This document shows positions 10,970-22,546 of a DNA stretch of 64,000 nt, piece by piece (within the stretch, counting starts at the first letter, position 1; each line of letters starts with the position of its first letter). This stretch comes from Oscarella lobularis (lineage: Eukaryota; Porifera; Homoscleromorpha; Homosclerophorida; Oscarellidae): contig NC_089179.1 of the NCBI RefSeq assembly GCF_947507565.1, forward strand, positions 1,674,681-1,738,680, written 5' to 3'. The notes beneath the pieces are model-generated. The model was given only the letters and a program-made list of their open reading frames with translations. It ran no database searches and was not told where the DNA came from. Made by a program: the position numbers and the translations under genes.

Positions 10970-12247
10970 TCAGTCAGATTCAGCAAGAGAAGAGTAGTCT
11001 TTCATGGTGTTATCTGAAGGAGATTTCGTGGCAATAAGACGCTCTTCATCATTGGTGATGTCTTCTATTGGAACAGGCCTATTGAGTTGAAACAAAATAA
11101 TCCTTTTGAATTTCTTGACCGTTTTGCAAAATGGTACTGAGGTCAGCGTGAACGTAAGGGGGTTACTTAATGCTACGATGGCCAGCGGTAGCAATAGCTC
11201 ATACATGTAGTTGAACAGCGGAAGAAATGGAATTATAATAAAAGCAGCCCAGCCAAAGAAAGTGACAACGGCAATTGCAACTAGACGAAAATCAAGCCAT
11301 CCCAAACTATTTGAATTGACTGATGCTCTTGATCGTCTTGATCGTCTTAGTTTAGCTACTATTGCTATGTAAATTCCAGCCGCTGTTGCAATGAACAGAA
11401 AGTCAATTCCAAATATTATCCCTGCACTACTTCCTGCAACATCTTCCTTAGTAATTCTTGGACCATATCTCAAGTCTGACAAGTCTGCTACAAAGGAAGT
11501 GATTGGAATACAATGTGCAATCTGCACCACAGAAACGGTGATATTTGGAATTGAATTATTAGTCAGGCTGTCCGGAGTATGAACTGGGAGGTTTGCTGCC
11601 ATGTAAAACAAGGAAACAGTTTTGTTTTCTAAATAATATGGGATATCTTGTAAAATTGGAAACATTGTTACTCCCACTCCAAGCCCAGCAATGACAACCC
11701 ATCCAGTGCAGAGAGAAACAATTATGCATGTGCGTTTTATACAGCAGCAGCATCTTTCTCCAAAGATTACATTTGCGTAGTAGAAAGCGATAATACCAGT
11801 TATTATGCCAGACATGAGTATACTAGTACTTTCTATTACTCCGGAAACGTAGCACAAGGACGTCATGAGCTGGATCTGCACGCTGTTTGGTGAATTTAGA
11901 GCCGAGCAAGACCAGCTGTACATACAGAGAAAAATGACCAGTTGAATTCCAAGAAGGAGATCTGCAGCTGCCAGATTTATGACGAGTAGAGAAGGGATGC
12001 TGTTTCGCTCTTCTCTGTGTCTCGAGCAACGCCAGATCATGACAGTCAAGTTACCAGTAACGATCAGCAAGCAAAAAATAAGAAAAAGAACGTTTTCTGC
12101 AGCGGAGAGCGTGACATACAGGTTGTAGGCGTCGCCATAGTCAAAATTGTACGCATAATCCCAATTCTTCGTGTCATTGCACACCACACTGCCGAATGGG
12201 TCGTAATCAGGGGACAGAGCAGCAGCAGAGACATTATCATCAGGCAT
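10970..12247 (-). CDS. R2: rhodopsin-like 7TM receptor, class II
   Basis: Intronless frame of 425 residues with seven hydrophobic segments. TM1 has GNLTVMIW and TM2 has NLAAADLLLG (the class A N and LxxxD marks). The cysteine at the start of TM3 is in LMTSLCYVSG. TM6 has FFGWAAF and TM7 has NPLTFTL in place of NPxxY. The DRY box is missing: TM3 ends FYYANVIFGERCCCC, so four cysteines open the second intracellular loop. The N-terminus is about 50 residues, rich in Tyr and Asp, with one cysteine and no signal peptide. The TM7 sequence is closest in my memory to relaxin/LGR-type receptors, but there is no LRR ectodomain. Ligand unknown. It lies upstream of S2 on the same strand. The acidic C-terminal tail DEERLIATKSPS...SLAESD is shared by the copies. 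Confidence 0.85.
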   Translation of the reverse strand: MPDDNVSAAALSPDYDPFGSVVCNDTKNWDYAYNFDYGDAYNLYVTLSAAENVLFLIFCLLIVTGNLTVMIWRCSRHREERNSIPSLLVINLAAADLLLGIQLVIFLCMYSWSCSALNSPNSVQIQLMTSLCYVSGVIESTSILMSGIITGIIAFYYANVIFGERCCCCIKRTCIIVSLCTGWVVIAGLGVGVTMFPILQDIPYYLENKTVSLFYMAANLPVHTPDSLTNNSIPNITVSVVQIAHCIPITSFVADLSDLRYGPRITKEDVAGSSAGIIFGIDFLFIATAAGIYIAIVAKLRRSRRSRASVNSNSLGWLDFRLVAIAVVTFFGWAAFIIIPFLPLFNYMYELLLPLAIVALSNPLTFTLTSVPFCKTVKKFKRIILFQLNRPVPIEDITNDEERLIATKSPSDNTMKDYSSLAESD

Positions 12248-12606
12248 GTTGGTTCCGTTCCGGGCCCTGTTCCGGGCAGTTCAGTCCGGTGAGTGCGCGC
12301 TAGCTACTGATCACGATCCTAGTAGAGTTCCTGTGCGACTCCGTGAAGGCAGGAAAGGCAAATAGGTAGTGTCAAACGCACAGCGCGAGAAGAACGAACG
12401 CGACGGCGCGCTTCGATAGGCCGCGTGACGGCTTCAATGTCGACTCGTTTTGGAATCGGGCTCAAGATGAATGATCCGTTGGAGTTCTTGGATGTGCGGT
12501 GGTTGCGAGAGGTTGATTGGGAGAAGCGTCCTTACCCAAGTGCGTACTGTACTCCACATCAATTGTTTTTATTTTGCTTGCGCTTTTTCTCTCGGCAGAC
12601 GGGAGT
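12248..12606. repeat. class II R 5' flank, also present upstream of R5
   Basis: About 360 bp without a supported gene. It matches 25361-25680 upstream of R5, for example ACTCCGTGAAGGCAG, GCACAGCGCGAGAAGAACGA and GGCGCGCTTCGAT. Both copies hold a plus-strand ATG run reading MNDPxEFLDVRWLREVDWE followed by a GTGCGT donor and a pyrimidine-rich CAG acceptor. That looks like a first exon and intron of a gene divergent from R. In this copy the homology stops near 12606, where the truncated S3 begins, so any such gene is cut off. I do not recognise the peptide. Confidence 0.6.
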
Positions 12607-13738
12607 TGCCCCAGCGCGGAAACTTACATTCGTCGAGTCGATTTTCGACACCGGTGCAAGCGAGATGGCTCATCCAGATCTTCTCGGACTCGCTGCCCGG
12701 CTCAGAGGCGCGTCCCGTCTGTTTTGCTCCGTGGAATCCCAACTGCCTGCATGCTACGTGCGCGTCACGTAAACCCCAGCCTTTGTCGCATACTGTGCCC
12801 CATTTTCCGTTGCGAAGAACCTCGACTCTACCCTCCTCGGGACGCAGTCCGCCGACAAGTCGAATGTCTCCCGTGCAGACGACACCCACGTCTTGACTGT
12901 GATTGCACTGATGCATTCCCCATCCGCCAAACGAGCACTCAGACAAGTCGGATTCCATACCGTTGCACCTCAAACCGTCCATCCAGATAGCTCCCGAACC
13001 TTCACCGAAATGAGCGCCGCTTGTGGCAGCAGTTGCACCGCTGTAGCCGCGATTCATCTGACGACAGGCGACAGCGGCGTCGGCGATATCCCAGTCATTG
13101 TCGCAAATCGTTCCCCAGACACCGTTTCGAAGGAGTTCAACTCGACCTTCCCATTCTGTCGAACCACCGACCAGTCACATTTGAGACCCCGCTGCGACTG
13201 GATATATGTCTTTTGGCCCCCTTCGGCCCCGTCGACCTATTGATCCCCTCGCACCCTCTTCTCCGCGATCGCCCTTGTCGCCTTTCGGTCCTTGAAGACC
13301 GCTAGGACCCTGTTCTCCCTTCTGTCCGGCAGCACAGAATTCACCGGGTTGACAGCGTTTAGCTACTTCCTGCAGAATGTAGCTAACAAAACCACTGACG
13401 CCTGGATCACCAGTATGTCGGGAAAATCGTTTCTTGTTTGAAATGATTTGATCGGGAGGGAGGGGCATCGACTTGGGCATTTCGTCTCTGATGAGTTGCA
13501 TCAAGTCGCGGTGGTCACTTCTCAAGAGATCCATCTCAGATTCAAGCTGCTCTTTGCTTTCTTTTAGTTGGTGCAAGCTCTCCTTCATCTCAACGATGGA
13601 GAGAATGCAGTACACCGTAGTGAATCCAACCGCAAGAGATATGGATAGCCACAACCACGAGACAATGTGCAATTGGCGGCAGCGGGCGACGTACTCACCA
13701 GAGTCTTCTTTTCCTTTCATTCGTTTCTTTCTGCTCAA
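12607..13738 (-). pseudogene. S3: class I SRCR receptor, nonsense codon and loss of six SRCR domains
   Basis: N-terminal tail, TM, coil and collagen are open from 13738 to 13178. At 13175-13177 the first codon of SRCR1 is TGA where the intact copies have CGA (Arg), a single C-to-T change. A 6-bp deletion lies just upstream in the post-collagen linker. SRCR1 and most of SRCR2 follow in frame beyond the stop. Homology ends abruptly near 12607 at a GCCCCAGC string shared with the flanking sequence, where the R2 5' flank takes over. SRCR3-8 are missing. If translated from its own start, only a TM-coil-collagen protein of 187 residues could be made. It lies 284 bp downstream of the intact R3. Confidence 0.87.
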
Positions 13739-14022
13739 ATGAGTAAAGGAGCGTAATGTATGGAAAATTCACGTGACGTAATTATGCACGTAACGGATTA
13801 TGCGGTAATTAAACAAGTGTAGCATCTTCTCTAGAAGCCGTCATCAACATTATAGCCTCTTCCTCATGGCGTTGATTATTTACGAGTACTGATTAATTAA
13901 GTCCTTGATCTTCTTTGAACGCTTTCTTTCATTAGAATGCTCCGTAGATGACAAAAGGTTTGTTATAGAAGAAAAACAAAAACAACCAGGAATGAAGAAA
14001 CACGGGACACTTGAGTGTGGAT

Positions 14023-15402
14023 TCAGTCAGATTCAGCTAGAGACGAAAAGTCTTTCATACTGCTTTCTGATGGAGATCCTGTGGCAATAAGACGCTCTTC
14101 ATCATCATCATCATCGGTAATGTCTTGTATTAAAACAGGCCTGTTGAGTTTAAACAAAATGATCCTTTTCAATGTTTTGACTGTTTTGCAAAATGGTGCT
14201 GAGGTCAGCGTGAATGTAAGCGGGTTACATAATGCTACGATGGCCAGCGGTAGCAATTGCTCAAGATACGTCACATACATTGGGAATAACAGTATAGTGA
14301 AAGCAGCCCAGCCAAAGAAAGTAACAATGGCAATTGCAATTAAACGAAAGCCTAGTCCTCCCAAACGATTTGAAACAACTGATTCTCTTGATCGTCTTAG
14401 TTTATCTGCTATTATAATGTAAATTCCTGCTGCTGCTCCAATGAGTAAAAAGTCAATTCCAAATGTTATCCCCGCAATTTCTTCAACTACAGAGGGTAGT
14501 GTAAAAGTAGTCGCTTTATTAGTTCTTTTTCCATGCAATGCAAATGAGGCCGCGTCCTTCAGAAACGAAGTGATTGGAATGCAGTTTTGAAGCATCACAA
14601 TAGAAAATGTAGCATTTGTCAAATTTTCTTGAGCATGGGGCGTTACAGCATACAACGAGGCAATAGATGTGTTGTGGCCAGGGAATTGGTTGGGTGAAAA
14701 CATTGCTGTCCCTATTCCAAGCCCAAGAGCAACAACCCATCCAATAAAAAGAAAAACAATTATGCATATGTGCGTTAGGCAGCAGCAGCATCTTTTTCCG
14801 AACACCACATTTGCGTAGTAGAAAGCAATCGTATAAGTTATCATGCCAGAAACGAGTATACTCGTACCTTCCATTACTCCGGATACGTAGCACAGTGACG
14901 TCATAAGCTCTACTTCGTTCGGTAAAATCAAAACCGAGCAAGACCAACTGTACAGATAGAGAAAAATAACCAGTTGGATTCCAAGTAGGAGATCTGCAGC
15001 GGCCAAATTTACGACAAGTAGAGAAGGGATGCTGTTGCGCACTTCTCTGCGTCTCCTGCAACGCCAGATCATGACAGACAGGTTACCCGTAATGATAAGC
15101 AAGCAAAGGATAAGAAAAAAAGCGCTTTCTGCAGCTGAGAGCTTCACATACGACGTCAAGTAGCTGTCGTAGTCGAAGACCGCGTCATCACACACCGTAC
15201 TTTCTCCGGACCCAGAGCTTTGTACATTCATTTTGCGGATGTGCGCATGTGCGAATTTTTGGAGGAATGTATCGTGCCACTTCGCGACGGGCTTCGCGAC
15301 GTCCGCTCTGATGCCACCATGATGCCACCTTCTCTTATATCTATGATGCCACAGCTGCAAAAGATATCTCTCCGCCATTGCTGCAAAAGGAAGGAAACAC
15401 AC
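14023..15402 (-). CDS. R3: rhodopsin-like 7TM receptor, class I
   Basis: Open frame of 459 residues and the intact partner of the broken R1. The seven TM segments are as in R2, with GNLSVMIW in TM1, NLAAADLLLG in TM2, LMTSLCYVSG in TM3, FYYANVVFGKRCCCC in place of DRY, FFGWAAF in TM6 and NPLTFTL in TM7. The N-terminus differs from class II: it reads MCFLPFAAMAERYLL and later VCDDAVFDYDSYL, and lacks the MPDDNVSA start. A later methionine (MNVQSSGSGES) may be the true start, because the first 60 residues contain untypical His/Arg runs and could be 5' UTR. It lies upstream of the truncated S3. The C-tail has a run of Asp followed by EERLIATGSPS. Confidence 0.83.
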   Translation of the reverse strand: MCFLPFAAMAERYLLQLWHHRYKRRWHHGGIRADVAKPVAKWHDTFLQKFAHAHIRKMNVQSSGSGESTVCDDAVFDYDSYLTSYVKLSAAESAFFLILCLLIITGNLSVMIWRCRRRREVRNSIPSLLVVNLAAADLLLGIQLVIFLYLYSWSCSVLILPNEVELMTSLCYVSGVMEGTSILVSGMITYTIAFYYANVVFGKRCCCCLTHICIIVFLFIGWVVALGLGIGTAMFSPNQFPGHNTSIASLYAVTPHAQENLTNATFSIVMLQNCIPITSFLKDAASFALHGKRTNKATTFTLPSVVEEIAGITFGIDFLLIGAAAGIYIIIADKLRRSRESVVSNRLGGLGFRLIAIAIVTFFGWAAFTILLFPMYVTYLEQLLPLAIVALCNPLTFTLTSAPFCKTVKTLKRIILFKLNRPVLIQDITDDDDDEERLIATGSPSESSMKDFSSLAESD

Positions 15403-15699
15403 GAACTAGTCTCCCTTCGGGGTCTACAGTCTACCTACCTCTCGGGCCCAACGTACAACGACACCCTTACATCTTTTTCGAACAGGTAGGCCACGAAACA
15501 GCTAGGCGACACGAGACGAATTACGTGGAACAATACGGTTTTGCATTATGAACAGGGTCCCCCTTTTAGAACCTCTTCACTGTACCCTCTTTCGAACAAA
15601 CACCCATTCCTTGTCATATCACAGTGTACAACGCATCAAGCACAAAAAGAGTACAGACGACACGAGACAACCAGGCCTATAGGCAACTGCATTAGTAGT

Positions 15700-18688
15700 C
15701 TAATACTCGCAAACAACACCAGCGTTCTGTTGATACCATGAGCAACCAGAACTGTGACTTCCCCAACCATTGAAAGAGCAATCTTCTAAATTCAATTCCT
15801 TTCCGTTGCACCGCACGTCGTCCATCCACACTCTAATGGAACTGTGGCCAAACGTAGATCCTCTTGTGTATCGTTCAGCTCTTGTAAAACCCAATTGTCG
15901 GCAAACGACATGCGCGTCGTTCAGATCCCAATAGTCATGACAAATTCTTCCCCATTGGTTACTGTGATACACCTCGACGCGACCTTCATGGGGTCCAGAC
16001 CCACCAACGAGTCTTATCGTTTCTTTGCAGATAACTCCGGCGACGTAACTGGAACTGCTACAGCTTCCTTCTTTCCAGGACGAAAATTCACAATGGGTAA
16101 GAGTTGTCTCGCGCCCATTGCACGTCACGTCGTTCATCCACATTGACTGTGACGCTGTGCCAAATCTCCCTCTGGTTGCATTAGGTCGCGTAGCTAAAAT
16201 CCCCAGGTCTCTACAGACGACGTCTGCAGCTTTTATATCCCAGTTACTGTCACACACGCCTCCCCATGATCCGTTATAGAAAATCTCAACTCGGCCCTGG
16301 CTTGAATGAATGCCGCCAACAAGCCTGATTCGCGATTTGCTGCACACGATTCCCGCGTCTTCGTCGTGAGAACAGCGATGGATCCCCCAACCAGGAAAAC
16401 GGCAGTCCGCAAGGCTGCTCTCTTTTCCTGTACACGCAATTTCTTCCATCCAGATAGGTCCCGTTCCACCTCCATAATAGGAATAACCCCGGTATTTCCT
16501 CGCTGGCCCGTAGCCTAATTCCAGACACGCGACAGTCGCATCTTCTATGTCCCAGTTGTCGTCGCAGATTGTACCCCACTGTCCTTTGTGTAGGATCTCA
16601 ATTCGTCCTTCTTCTGGAACGGAGCCTCCAACGAGACGCAGGTTAGAAACGCATTCAACTGCAATAGAACGACTGGAAGAGTCAGAATGACAACTGTCTT
16701 GGGCGCAGCTGTCCAACTCCGTCTCGTTTCCGTGACACAGAAAGCCTGACGACAATACCTCTTGTGAGGTCTCAACGATCTTTGAGCTCTTTGCTCTGTA
16801 ATATCCCAACTGATGGCAAGCAACGTCACCCACGTAGGCATTGTCCTTATTCCATGTATTTTCGCAAATGGCTTTCCAAGTTCCATTGTGAAGGATTTCA
16901 ATACTGCCACTATTTGGAGTACGCCCATCGACGAGTCGAATATTGTCAGCACACGCGACAGTGGCAATGCGGTTGTGATTCAAACAGTCGTGTTTTCCCC
17001 AGCCACCAAACTCACAGTCTGCAAGATTTGGCTCAGTTCCATTGCAAGCCAGCTTGTCCATTAGCAATGTTTCACCTGATAGTTCAGTAGTGTTGTAAGA
17101 CACGGCTCGATAGTACCCCAACTGCCGGCAGGCAACATGCGCATCGTTCAAGTCCCAGCCCCGACTGCACAGTCTACCCCAGACGTCTCTATGCTTCACC
17201 TCAATGATTCCTTCATTCGCTCTCATCCCACCAACTAATCGGATGTCTGAAACGCACGTCACTCCTGCCTGACGACCGCAGTAGCGTTCCTCTTGTACTA
17301 TAAAAGAGCAGTCAACAAAATCGGACTCGTCTCCTGTACACTGAATATTTTCTAATGTCGACTGTTCTATTTGTAGATCATCTGGAAACGAGGCGCTGAA
17401 ATACTCCTTGGCTTTTTCATATCCAAGCTGCCTGCAGACGACTTGAGCGTCATTCATATCCCAATTATCGTCGCAAACGGCGTGCCAAACACCGCTAAGC
17501 AGCACTTCAACGCGACCCTCTTCAACTGCAGAGCCTCCTACGAGCCGAGTGCCTTCAGCGAAGCAAGTGATCGCCACGTCGTTTTCATGAGTGCAAACAT
17601 GTTCGCGGACACCCCAGCCCGAAAACGTACATTCGTCCAGTCGATTTTCGACGCCTGCGCAGGTGACATTGCTCATCCAAATCCTATCGGACTCGCTACC
17701 CAGCTCAGAAGCGCGTCCCGTCTGTTTAGCTCCGTGGAATCCCAACTGCCTGCACGCCACGTGCGCATCAGCTAAACCCCAGCCTTTGTCGCATACTGTG
17801 CCCCATTTTCCGTTGCGCAGAACCTCGACTCTACCCTCCTCGGGACGCAGTCCGCCGACAAGTCGAATGTCTCCCGTGCAGACGACTGCAGCGCAAACCG
17901 TCCATCCAGATGGCTCCCGAACCCTCGCCGAAATGAGCGCCGCTCGTGGCAGCAGTTGCACCGCTGTAGCCGCGATTCATCTGACGACAGGCGACGGCGG
18001 CGTCGGCGATATCCCAGTCATTGTCGCAAATCGTTCCCCAGACACCGTTTCGAAGGAGTTCGACTCGACCTTCCCATTCTGTCGAGCCACCGACCAGTCG
18101 CATTTGAGACCCCGCTGCGACTGGATATATGCATTCGCCTTTTGGCCCCCTTCGGCCCCGTTGACCCATTGATCCTCTGGGACCTTCTGGTCCTCCCGCA
18201 CCCTCTTCTCCGCGATCGCCCTTGTTGCCTTTTGGTCCTTGGAGACCGCTAGGACCCTGTTCTCCCTTCTGTCCGGCAGCGCAGAATTCGCCGGGTTGAC
18301 AGCGTTTTGCTACCTCCTGCAGAATGTAGGTGACAAAACCACTGACGACTGGGTCACCAGTAGTATGTCGGGAAAATCGTTTCTTGTTTGAAATGATGTG
18401 ATCAGGAGGGAGGGGCATCGACTGGGGCATTTCGTCCCTGATGAGTTGCATCAAGTCGCGGTGGTCACTTTTCAAGAGATTGATCTCAGATTCGAGCTGC
18501 TCTTTGCTTTGTTTTAGTTGGTTCAAGCTCTCCTTCATCTCGACAATGGAGACGATGCAGTACACCGTAGCTATTCCAACCGCGAGAGATATGAATAGAC
18601 CCAACCACGAGACAACGTGCAATTGGCGGCAGCGGGCGATGTACTCACCAGAGTCCTCCTTTCCTTTCATTCGTTTCTTTCTACTCAA
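15700..18688 (-). pseudogene. S4: class II SRCR receptor with an 80-bp frameshifting deletion in SRCR1
   Basis: Compared with S2, 80 bp are missing at the join near 17886/17887, inside the second half of SRCR1. 80 is not a multiple of three, so the frame is lost. Upstream an open frame of 285 codons covers tail, TM, coil, collagen and most of SRCR1. Downstream a 753-codon frame covers SRCR2-8 up to the normal stop at 15700. All other sequence is intact and very close to S2, so the deletion appears to be the only lesion. The gap lacks splice signals and removes conserved cysteines, so it is not an intron. A truncated membrane-anchored collagen protein with one partial SRCR is the only predicted product. 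Confidence 0.87.
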
Positions 18689-19003
18689 ATGGGTAAAGGA
18701 ACTCTATTCTCTATTATGTATAGAAAATTCACGTGATCTGCGAAAAGAACATTTAACGTAATTATGTCACGCTAAGCACGTGACGGGCCAAAGTAGCATT
18801 TTCTCTTGAATCTGGCTCAACATCAGCCTCTTCCTCATCACTTTGATTATTTACGTTGCATCAATTAATTAAGTCCCTAATCTTCTTTTCCAGACGAGTG
18901 GACGTTTTCTTTATTTGAAAAGTGCCGTAGATGACAAAGTGTTTGTTACAAAAGAGAAAAAAACAACCAGGAGTAAGGAAACATAGACACTTGAGCAGCG
19001 GCT

Positions 19004-20293
19004 TCAGTCAGATTCAGCTAGAGAAGAGTAGTCTTTCATGGTATCTGAAGGACATGCCGTGGCAATAAGACGCTCTTCATCATTGGTAATGTCTTCTATT
19101 AGAGCTGGCCTATTGAGTTTAAAAAAAATGATCCTTTTCAATTTCTTGACTGTTTTGCAAAATGGCACTGAGGCCAGCGTGAATGTAAGGGGGTTACTTA
19201 ATGCTACGATGGTCAGCGGTAGAAATATCTCAACATACGTGTAGTGACCGTCAAAAGTATTTTCTAAAATTGACAATATTATAAAAGCAGCCCAGCCGAA
19301 GAGAGTGACAACGGCAATTGCAACTACACGAAAATCAAGCCGTCCCAAACTATTTGAATTGACTGATGCCCTTGATCGTCTCAGTTTAATTGCTATTGCT
19401 ATGTAAATTCCCGCCGCTGTTCCAATGAAAAAAAAGTCAATTAACACAATTGCTGGAAATCCTCCATCCACACTGGGTATCAAGTCTTGTAGAAAAGAAG
19501 TGATTGGAATACAATGTGCAATCTGCACTATAGAAATAGTGATAATTGGAATCGAATTATTAGTCACACTGTCCTGAGTATGAATTGTGAAGTTTGCTGC
19601 CACGTAAAGCAAAGAATCAGTTTTGTTTAAAAAATATGGGCGGCTTGAAATTGAAAACATTGTTGCTCCCACTCCAAGCCCAGCAATGACAATCCATCCA
19701 GTGCAGAGAAAAACAATTACGCATGTGCGTTTTATACAGCAGCAGCATCTTTCTCCAAAGATTACGTTTGCGTAGTAGAAAGCGATAATACCTGTTATTA
19801 GGCCAGACATGAGTATACTCGTACTTTCCATTACTCCGGAAACGTAGCACAAGGACGTCATGAGTTTGATCTGCACGCTGTTTGGTGAATTTAGAGCCGA
19901 GCAAGACAAGCTGTACAGACAGAGAAAAATGACCAGTTGAATTCCAAGAAGGAGATCTGCAGCTGCCAGATTTAGGACGAGTAGAGAAGGGATGCTGTTT
20001 CGCTCTTCTCTGCGTCTCGAGCAACGCCAGATCATGACAGTCAAGTTACCAGTAATGATCAGCAAGCAAAATATAAGAAAAAGAGCGTTTTCTGCAGCAG
20101 AGAGCTTGGCATACAGGTGGTAGGAGTCGTAGTACGGGTAGGAGTCCTTGTAGTACGGGTAGAGATCGTAATGAAAGTCAAAATTATACGCATAATCCCT
20201 ATTATTCGTGTCATTGCACACCAGACTGCCGAAAAATACGTCGTAATCAGGGGACAGAGTAGGAGCAGCAGAGACATTATCATCAGGAGGCAT
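19004..20293 (-). CDS. R4: rhodopsin-like 7TM receptor, class II
   Basis: Open frame of 429 residues starting MPPDDNVSAAP. Architecture is as R2, with FYYANVIFGERCCCC replacing DRY and NPLTFTL in TM7. The extracellular N-terminus has an expanded Tyr/Asp/Pro segment (YDLYPYYKDSYPYYDSYHLY), the most tyrosine-rich of the six. Relative to R2, the second extracellular loop is shorter and the segment before TM5 lacks about 15 residues. These are the regions where ligand contact would be expected to vary. Its S partner (S4) begins 315 bp downstream and is broken by an 80-bp deletion. N-glycosylation sequons (NKT, NFT, NNS) lie in the predicted outer loops. Confidence 0.85.
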   Translation of the reverse strand: MPPDDNVSAAPTLSPDYDVFFGSLVCNDTNNRDYAYNFDFHYDLYPYYKDSYPYYDSYHLYAKLSAAENALFLIFCLLIITGNLTVMIWRCSRRREERNSIPSLLVLNLAAADLLLGIQLVIFLCLYSLSCSALNSPNSVQIKLMTSLCYVSGVMESTSILMSGLITGIIAFYYANVIFGERCCCCIKRTCVIVFLCTGWIVIAGLGVGATMFSISSRPYFLNKTDSLLYVAANFTIHTQDSVTNNSIPIITISIVQIAHCIPITSFLQDLIPSVDGGFPAIVLIDFFFIGTAAGIYIAIAIKLRRSRASVNSNSLGRLDFRVVAIAVVTLFGWAAFIILSILENTFDGHYTYVEIFLPLTIVALSNPLTFTLASVPFCKTVKKLKRIIFFKLNRPALIEDITNDEERLIATACPSDTMKDYSSLAESD

Positions 20294-21110
20294 GCTGGTT
20301 CCGGGAGGTTCCGGGCAGTGAGTGCGCGCTACTGATCATGATCCTGATCTCCTGGGAGGCCATCTTGGGAGGATCCTGGGAGATCCTGGGAAATCCTGCG
20401 ACTCCGTGAAGGCAGGAGGAAAGGCTTACCGTTCACCACGCGGAATTTATCAAGGAAAATCTGCGTGGGCCTACTGTTTATCTCGATTTGTGGGAGGCCG
20501 CCATAAAATGTATGATGTCTGCGGAAAACGCACAGCGCGAGAAGAACGAACGCGACGGCGCGCTTCGATGAGCCGCGTCGACGACGCTAGCCTCGCGTGC
20601 CATGCCCTTCTCCTCCCCGGGTTTATCCGAGGAGAAGGGCCTGGCACAGTATGATTTTTTTGACGGCAGTCGTGCTAATGCCAACAGCATAGGATTTCTA
20701 ACCAATTCGTTTCTGGAAACAATTCTGCTGGCACCATAGATGGCACGCGAGCTAGACGCAGCGACGCGAATCGTGTCAGTGCGCTAGAAGCAGCGGCAAC
20801 TCAACAGAATCTAATTAACCGTAACACGCGATGGACTCTCCTCTCAATGGAGGCATTCCGTGCAACAACGCTCCTTAATTCGCGCGTCTGAGAGCCTCCA
20901 TGAGAAGTAGACTATATAATTCTTCGCCTCAGCGCCGGCGCGTTGAATGCTCTCGCCTTGAAATCGATCGTCTACTCGAGCCGCGTCTGTCCCAATTCGT
21001 GATATATCGGGACGATCGCGCCGTCCCATTGTCACGCGAAGGGTTCGCATAAAGGCTTAATTCAATGTCGACTCGTTTTAATTTGGAATCGGGCTTGCAC
21101 GATCAAGAAT
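20294..21110. other. R4 5' flank and module 4/5 junction, no gene
   Basis: About 800 bp without a supported coding region. The part near R4 carries the R-flank strings (ACTCCGTGAAGGCAG at 20401, GCACAGCGCGAGAAGAACGA at 20530, GGCGCGCTTCGATGA). The part from about 20745 to 21010 (CGCGAATCGTG, GCAACAACGCTCCTT, CCTCAGCGCCGGCGCGTTG) recurs upstream of R6 at 31640-31770. The end (TTCAATGTCGACTCGTTTT, 21061) recurs at 12433. Inserted between the two blocks is the 51-bp hairpin listed separately. The mixture suggests that this junction was assembled by unequal exchange between module flanks. Confidence 0.6.
20597..20647. repeat. near-perfect hairpin in R4 5' flank
   Basis: A 19-base left arm (20597-20615, starting GTGCCATGCCC) pairs with 20629-20647 with one mismatch across a 13-base loop. 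It lies immediately after the conserved GCGCGCTTCGATGA block of the R flank. A different hairpin occupies the equivalent place upstream of R6 (31583-31627). The R2 and R5 flanks have none there. Confidence 0.8.
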
Positions 21111-21131
21111 GATTCTCTTCTATATATATAT

Positions 21132-22546
21132 GTTGACTGTTCTATTTGTAGATCGTCTGGAAACGAAGCGCTGAAATACTCCTTGGCTTTTTCATATCCA
21201 AGCTGCCGGCAGACGACTTGAGCGTCATTCATATTCCAATTATCGTCGCAAACAGCGTGCAAACACCGCTAAGCAGCACTTCAACTCGACCTTCTTCAGC
21301 TGCAGAGCCTCCTACGAGCCGAGTGCCTTCAGCGAAGCAAGTGATCGCCACGTCGTTTTCATGAGTGCAAACGTGTTCGAGGACACCCCAGCCCGAAAAC
21401 GTACATTCGTCCAGTCGATTTTCGACGCCTGCGCAGGTGTCATTGCTCATCCAAATCCTATCGGACTCGCTGCCCGACTCAGAAGCGCGTGCCGTCTGTT
21501 TAGCTCCGTGGAATCCCAACTGCCTGCACGCTACGTGCGCATCAGCCAAACCCCAGCCTTTGTCGCATACTGTGCCCCATTTTCCGTTGCGAAGAACCTC
21601 GACTCTACCCTCCTCGGGACGCAGTCCGCCGACAAGTCGAATGTCTCCCGTGCAGACGACACTCACGTCTTGACTGTGATTGCACTGGTGAATTCCCCAT
21701 CCGCCGAACAAACACTCGGACAAGTCGGATTCGGTGCCGCTGCAGTGCAAACCGTCCATCCAGATGGCTCCCGAACCCTCGCCGAAATGAGCGCCGCTCG
21801 TGGCAGCAGTTGCACCGCTGTAGCCGCGATTCATCTGACGACAGGCGACGGCGGCGTCGGCGATATCCCAGTCATTGTCGCAAATCGTTCCCCAGACACC
21901 GTTTCGAAGGATTTCAACTCGACCTTCCCATTCTGTCGAGCCACAGACCAGTCGCATTTGAGACCCCGCTGCGACTGGATATATGCATTTGCCTTTTGGC
22001 CCCCTTCGGCCCCGTTGACCCATTGATCCTCTGGGACCTTCTGGTCCTCTCGCACCCTCTTCTCCGCGATCGCCCTTGTTGCCTTTCGGTCCTTGAAGAC
22101 CGCTAGGACCCTGTTCTCCCTTCTGTCCGGCAGCGCAGAATTCGCCGGGTTGACAGCGTTTTGCTACCTCCTGCAGAATGTAGGTGACAAAACCACTGAC
22201 GACTGGATCACCAGTAGTATGTCGGGGAAATCGTTTCTTGTTTGAAATGATGTGATCGGGAGGGAGGGGCATCGACTGGGGCATTTCGTCTCTGATGAGT
22301 TGCATCAAGTCGCGGTGGTTACTTTTCAAGAGATTCATCTCAGATTCGAGCTGCTCTTTGCTTTGTTTTAGTTGGTCCAAGGTCTCCTTCAGATATCTCG
22401 ACAATGGAGACGATGCAGTACACCGTTGCTATTCCAACCGCGAGGGATATGAATAGACCCAACCACGAGACAACGTGCAATTGGCGGCAGCGGGCAACGT
22501 ACTCACCAGAGTCCTCTTTTCCTTTCATTCGTTTCTTTCTACTCAA
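21132..22546 (-). pseudogene. S5: class II SRCR receptor, two frameshifts and 3' truncation
   Basis: The N-terminal exon frame starts at 22546. A 4-bp insertion (GATA) near 22390 breaks the frame just after the TM, at the start of the coiled coil. The following frame (22404 to 21229) covers coil, collagen, SRCR1, SRCR2 and the start of SRCR3. A single missing base near 21260 shifts the frame again. SRCR3 is cut at about 21132, where homology to S2 ends next to a TA-rich stretch. SRCR4-8 are absent. R5 upstream is intact. None of the lesions is shared with S1, S3 or S4. Confidence 0.87.
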
